A program made the position numbers and the translations under genes. The notes below the pieces were generated by a model. It ran no database searches and was not told the origin of the DNA. It saw only the letters and a program-made list of their open reading frames with translations. Source: Bradyrhizobium jicamae (GTDB lineage: Bacteria; Pseudomonadota; Alphaproteobacteria; Rhizobiales; Xanthobacteraceae). From it: a stretch of DNA of 64,000 nt. Every line of letters starts with the position of its first letter. The stretch's first letter is position 1. Below are positions 60,229 through 64,000 of the stretch, piece after piece. The stretch lies in assembly GCF_018130215.1 (NCBI RefSeq), contig NZ_JAFCKQ010000036.1:16404-80403 (forward strand), written 5' to 3'.

Positions 60229-61548
60229 ATGTCGAGCGCTCCGCCCGCCGTCTCGATCGGCGTCGATTTCGGCACCAGCAATACGGTGGTGGCGCTGGCC
60301 GATGGCGACGGCCGTGTCGAGGCGATCAGGTTCGACCATGGCGGAAGCAGCCATAGCACCTATGTGTCGGCCCTGTGCTTCTGGGAGGACCGACCGGGTG
60401 CCGGCCTGCACCCGCGCGCCGAGGGCGGGCCGTGGGCGATCGAGCAGTTCCTGGAGGGGCGCACCATCCATCGCTTCATCCAGTCGTTCAAGACCTTCGC
60501 GGCAAGCTCGGCCTTCAACACCACGCAGATCTTCCGGCAACGCTACAAATTCGAGGATCTGCTGGCGGCGTTCCTGCGCACGCTGGCGCGCCACGCCGGC
60601 GACGGGTTCGATCTGGGCGCGCCCACCATCATGGTCGGGCGTCCGGTGCGCTTTGCCGGCGGCAATCCCGATGACGAGCTCGCCATGCAGCGCTACCGGG
60701 CCGCGTTCGAGCGCCTGGGCGCCAGCCACGCGCGCTATGTCTACGAGCCGGTCGGCGCCGCGTTCTCCTTCGCGCGCAGCCTCGACCACGACGCCACCGT
60801 GCTGGTCGCCGATTTCGGCGGCGGCACCAGCGACTTCTCCGTGATGCGCTTCTCGCGCAAGGGCGGCGTGCTGCGCGCCGAGCCGCTGGGACACGCCGGC
60901 ATCGGCATCGCCGGCGACAGCTTCGACTATCGCATCGTCGACCACATCGTCTCGCCGCGACTCGGCAAGGGCACGAATTACCGCTCCTTCGACAAGGTGC
61001 TGCCGATTCCCAACCACTTCTATTCGAGCCTCGCCCGCTGGCATCAGCTCGCGATGATGAAGGGCAATGGCGACCTGCGCGAATTGCAGCAACTCGCACG
61101 CACCGCGCTCGATCCGGCGCCGCTGCAGGACTTCATCACCATCGTCGACCACGATCTCGGCTTTGCGCTGTATCGCGCGGTGTCCGACACCAAGGTCGCG
61201 CTGTCGAGCCGCGACCGTGTCGAATTCCGCTTCGCCCGCGAAGGCATCGACATCGGCGCCACCGTCACCCGCAAGGATTTCGAACGCTGGATCGCCGACG
61301 ATGTCGAACGGCTCGGCGCAACGGTCGACGAGGCGCTGGACAAGGCCGGCATCACCGCAGGACATATCGAGAAGGTGTTCCTCACCGGCGGCACCTCGTT
61401 CGTCCCCGCCGTGCAGCGCCTGTTCGCCGACCGTTTCGGCAAGGCGCGGCTGACATCGGCGGACCAGTTCGAGTCGATCGCCTATGGGCTGGCCTTGATC
61501 GGGCACACGGCGGATCCGGATCGGTGGACAGTTGCGGAGGCGGCGTGA
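60229..61548 (+). CDS. Short Hsp70-family protein (YegD-like)
   Basis: A 439-residue Hsp70 relative with only the actin-like ATPase domain. Phosphate 1: VGVDFGTSNTVVAL-like, read as GVDFGTSNTVVALADG (about residue 10); phosphate 2: VLVADFGGGTSDFSVMRF; adenosine: VFLTGGTSFVPAVQRLF. The substrate-binding and lid domains of DnaK (about 640 residues) are missing, as in E. coli YegD. ATG at 60229 follows AAGGA. Function unknown. No DnaJ or GrpE partner is near. Confidence 0.88.
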   Translation: MSSAPPAVSIGVDFGTSNTVVALADGDGRVEAIRFDHGGSSHSTYVSALCFWEDRPGAGLHPRAEGGPWAIEQFLEGRTIHRFIQSFKTFAASSAFNTTQIFRQRYKFEDLLAAFLRTLARHAGDGFDLGAPTIMVGRPVRFAGGNPDDELAMQRYRAAFERLGASHARYVYEPVGAAFSFARSLDHDATVLVADFGGGTSDFSVMRFSRKGGVLRAEPLGHAGIGIAGDSFDYRIVDHIVSPRLGKGTNYRSFDKVLPIPNHFYSSLARWHQLAMMKGNGDLRELQQLARTALDPAPLQDFITIVDHDLGFALYRAVSDTKVALSSRDRVEFRFAREGIDIGATVTRKDFERWIADDVERLGATVDEALDKAGITAGHIEKVFLTGGTSFVPAVQRLFADRFGKARLTSADQFESIAYGLALIGHTADPDRWTVAEAA

Positions 61549-61689
61549 GGGGCCACTTCCGGTCTTGATCCTGACACCACGCGCAACTAGTTTGTCCAAA
61601 TTCATCACTTCCCGAGAGGATGCCGACAGCCATGGATTTCACCCGCGCAGCAATGCCCATCAGCCTTGCCCACCGGGATTTCCATCGCC

Positions 61690-63282
61690 ATGCCAGCATC
61701 GATCACGCTCTCCAATCTGATCCTGACCACGCCTGACGGAAGGTCACTCCTCTCCAACGTCGACCTGAATTTCGGACCGGAGCGAACCGGCCTCGTTGGC
61801 CGCAACGGCGTCGGCAAGACGACCCTGCTTGCGCTGATCGCAGGCCAGCGCGCGCCGAAGTCCGGCACGGTCTCGGTGCGGGGACGCATCGGGATGCTGC
61901 ATCAGACGGTGCAAATGAACACGGACGCGTGCGTGATCGATCTGTTCGGCGCGCGCCGCGCGCTTGCCGGGCTGCGCCGCGCCGAACAGGGCATCGCGAC
62001 CGCTGAGGAGCTTGCAGATGTCGACTGGACGCTGGAGACGCGCATCGCGTCCGCGCTCGCTCGCCTCGGACTGCACGACGTCACCGAAGCGCCGCTTGCA
62101 GCATTGTCGGGCGGTCAGGCCACCAGGGCTCGCCTTGCCGCGCTCATTTTCGCGCAGCCCGACTTCCTGCTGCTGGACGAACCGACCAACAATCTCGACC
62201 GCGAGGGGCGCAAGGCGGTGATCGAGTTGCTCGCCGACTGGCGACAGGGAGCCATCATTGTCAGCCACGACCGGGAGCTGTTGGAGACAATGGATGCGAT
62301 CGTCGAACTGACCTCGCTGGGAGCCAGACGCTACGGTGGCAATTGGAGCGCGTACCGCGCGCGCAAGGCCATCGAGCTTGCGGCAGCACGGCACGACCTG
62401 AGGGATGCCGAAAAGCGCATCACCGAGATCAACCGCAAGGCCAAGGAAACGTCCGAACGCAAGGCGCGCAAGGACGGCGCAGGCGAGAGGAAGCGTGCGA
62501 AGGGTGACATGCCGCGGATCGCCGCCGGCCTGCGCAAGGACCGCAGTGAAGATACCAGTGGCGAGAACGTGCGCCTGGCCGAGCGCAGGCGGGAACAGGC
62601 GATCGAGGTTGCAGCCGCGGCGCGCCAACGCATCGAGGTCCTGCAGCCGCTGTCAGTCAGGTTGCCGTCGACCAATCTGCCGTCAGGCAGGACGGTTCTG
62701 AGGATCGAAGGCGCCGATGCCGGTTATGGGGCGCCGATCCTGTGCGACGTCACCTTCTCCATGTCAGGTCCGGAGCGGGTCGCGATCGTCGGGCCCAACG
62801 GCGCCGGCAAGACCACCTTGCTGAAGCTGATCGCCGGCGAACTCCAGCCCTTGCGCGGCACGATACAGGTTATGACCCGCTTTGCCATGTTCGACCAGAC
62901 GGTCAGCCTGCTGGATGCCTCAGCCTCCATCCTCGACAACTTCCGGTGCATCAACCCGAATGCCGACGAGAACGCGTGCCGGGCGGCGCTGGCACGCTTC
63001 ATGTTCCGCGCCGATGCCGCCCTGCAAGCCGTCTCCTCGCTCAGCGGCGGGCAACTGCTTCGCGCCGGCCTCGCCTGCGTCCTGGGCGGTCCGATGCCGC
63101 CCCCGCTCCTGATTCTCGACGAGCCGACCAACCATCTGGACATCGAGTCAATGGAAGCCATCGAGGCCGGATTGCGCGCCTATGACGGAGCGCTGCTGGT
63201 TGTGAGCCACGACGAAGCCTTCCTCGACGCCATCGCGATCACCCGCAGGTTCGACATCGGTGAGGCTGCGCGAAGAATCTAA
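61690..63282 (+). CDS. ABC-F family ATPase
   Basis: A 530-residue soluble protein with two ABC ATPase domains and no membrane part. Domain 1 has GRNGVGKTT, LSGGQ and LLLDEPTNNLD. A basic helical linker (about 230-300, rich in Lys and Arg) follows. Domain 2 has GPNGAGKTT, LSGGQ and LILDEPTNHLD. ABC-F proteins bind the ribosome E site and ease stalling or antibiotic action. ATG at 61690 is the first matching the family start. Which subgroup it belongs to cannot be told by eye. Confidence 0.9.
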   Translation: MPASITLSNLILTTPDGRSLLSNVDLNFGPERTGLVGRNGVGKTTLLALIAGQRAPKSGTVSVRGRIGMLHQTVQMNTDACVIDLFGARRALAGLRRAEQGIATAEELADVDWTLETRIASALARLGLHDVTEAPLAALSGGQATRARLAALIFAQPDFLLLDEPTNNLDREGRKAVIELLADWRQGAIIVSHDRELLETMDAIVELTSLGARRYGGNWSAYRARKAIELAAARHDLRDAEKRITEINRKAKETSERKARKDGAGERKRAKGDMPRIAAGLRKDRSEDTSGENVRLAERRREQAIEVAAAARQRIEVLQPLSVRLPSTNLPSGRTVLRIEGADAGYGAPILCDVTFSMSGPERVAIVGPNGAGKTTLLKLIAGELQPLRGTIQVMTRFAMFDQTVSLLDASASILDNFRCINPNADENACRAALARFMFRADAALQAVSSLSGGQLLRAGLACVLGGPMPPPLLILDEPTNHLDIESMEAIEAGLRAYDGALLVVSHDEAFLDAIAITRRFDIGEAARRI

Positions 63283-63344
63283 ATTCGTCAGCACGATCAA
63301 CGCGACTCATGCTGTCCAGCCCTGCGCGAAAAAACATTCCGCTT

Positions 63345-63800
63345 CCGTCGTCGGGCAAATCAGATGTTCAATTCCGCCCGTCCCGCCCGATGAGAGGGGC
63401 GTTGCGCACGTCACGAACGCGCGGTGGGATGCGATGGACGCGGAGGTGCACGAGGCGAACGCACCGAGGCGGACGGCGAAGTCGTGCAGGCCTGACGCCC
63501 TAGTGGCAGGTGTCGAGTCCTTGGGATGCGCAAGCGTCTTGCGGATGACGGTGACAAAAAAGCCCAGTCTCACCGGGGAGAGCGCGAAATAAGCCGTAAC
63601 CCATCGCGCAGGGAAAGCCGGGATGTTTCCGGTTACACCTGTGGTCCGACCTCCGGTGCTTTTTATTGCACCGGACCCATGGGTGCGATCGGCACCCGGC
63701 TTTCCCTGCGCCCTCTGCTCGAGAGGAGCGTGAAGCGAGATGCAAGACTCGGACAGATCATGTCGCGAGAATGCGAGCGCATGTCGTCATTGCTTTTTGA
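63345..63800. repeat. Dispersed structured repeat, copy 2
   Basis: Related to the element at 26.1-26.6 kb. It has the same 17-base arms, GCGCAGGGAAAGCCGGG (63606-63622) and CCCGGCTTTCCCTGCGC (63695-63711). The inner hairpin is TCCGGTGC/GCACCGGA (63652-63675), which differs from copy 1 on both sides yet stays paired. The following hairpin is CCTCT/AGAGG (63712-63726). The short open frames in it have no protein character. It begins soon after the ABC-F gene. Confidence 0.75.
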
Positions 63801-64000
63801 CAAGTGGATCATGAGACCGCCGCGGCCCGCGAAGGGCCCGCCGTCGCTGCAGCGCGGCTTTGGCGCGGCACCCGCCTTTGCAAACGCCTTCGTCGCGGCA
63901 TGCCGCGCCGAAGCGTTAGCGAATGAGCGGCCCGATACATAGGTGACATTTCGTACCGGACACATGGGTTACACTTTCCGCTTTTGTTCTGCGGGAGGTG
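63801..64000. other. Right-edge region, possible insertion-sequence end
   Basis: After the repeat no gene is convincing. From 63941, AGGTGACATTTCGTACCGGACA is followed by TGGGTTACACTTT, a partly repeated GGTGACATTT/GGTTACACTT pattern that reminds me of IS481-type ends. The window ends with GCGGGAGGTG, a strong ribosome site, so a gene probably starts just beyond base 64000. Confidence 0.3.

Overview
The window reads as chromosomal DNA of a Bradyrhizobium-like alphaproteobacterium (Nitrobacteraceae, Rhizobiales). G+C is high, and the flagellar genes are of the Caulobacter/Rhizobiales type (fliX, flaF, DUF6468, FlgN/FlbY). There are two kinds of short dispersed repeat that I associate with Bradyrhizobium, and many LysR, GntR, HxlR, AraC and Crp-type regulators. 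No rRNA, tRNA or CRISPR array was seen.

Layout. (1) 1-197: the 3' end of a tyrosine recombinase, probably the edge of an old island. (2) 0.4-8.4 kb: a GntR regulator divergent from a catabolic operon (TRAP binding protein, fused TRAP permease, acyl-CoA synthetase, AEC carrier, ThDP enzyme). (3) 8.5-15.3 kb: flagellar block A, with fliL-fliM-DUF6468-motE on the minus strand and flgF-flgG-flgA-flgH on the plus strand. The space between them holds a CtrA-like box, a GG-N10-GC sigma-54 promoter and a leader with two covarying hairpins. (4) 15.4-31.9 kb: accessory genes, including a MOSC-flavodoxin reductase-ferredoxin fusion, DUF427, DUF2254, an adenylate cyclase/TPR protein, an ArsR/AHSA1 pair, a Tat-exported carbonic anhydrase, two divergent HxlR/NAD(P)-reductase pairs and dksA. 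(5) 31.9-37.4 kb: flagellar block B, with fliX divergent from flgI-flgJ-flgN, then a FlaG-like gene, an unknown gene, flaF and a flagellin.

(6) 37.9-42.8 kb: two tandem Crp/Fnr regulators, a LuxR-type regulator with a degenerate kinase-like H-box, small genes and a NagZ-like GH3 enzyme. (7) 43-55 kb: acetoacetate-CoA ligase, a LysR/D-amino-acid PLP cluster, and a second PLP cluster (cysteine-synthase-like, CMD, AhpD-like) divergent from LysR-flavoprotein-MFS. (8) 55-63.3 kb: a serine hydrolase and a Baeyer-Villiger monooxygenase under a divergent AraC regulator, then a methyltransferase, a short Hsp70-like protein and an ABC-F ATPase. (9) 63.3-64 kb: a second copy of the structured repeat found at 26.1 kb, and perhaps the start of an insertion sequence.

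The flagellar genes look wired in a Caulobacter-like cascade: CtrA boxes stand before fliL and fliX (early genes), and near-identical sigma-54 promoters before flgF and flgI (late genes). The signals most worth following are the flgF leader RNA, the compensatory base changes between the two repeat copies, the MOSC/reductase fusion, and the PLP-CMD-AhpD-flavoprotein-MFS cluster.
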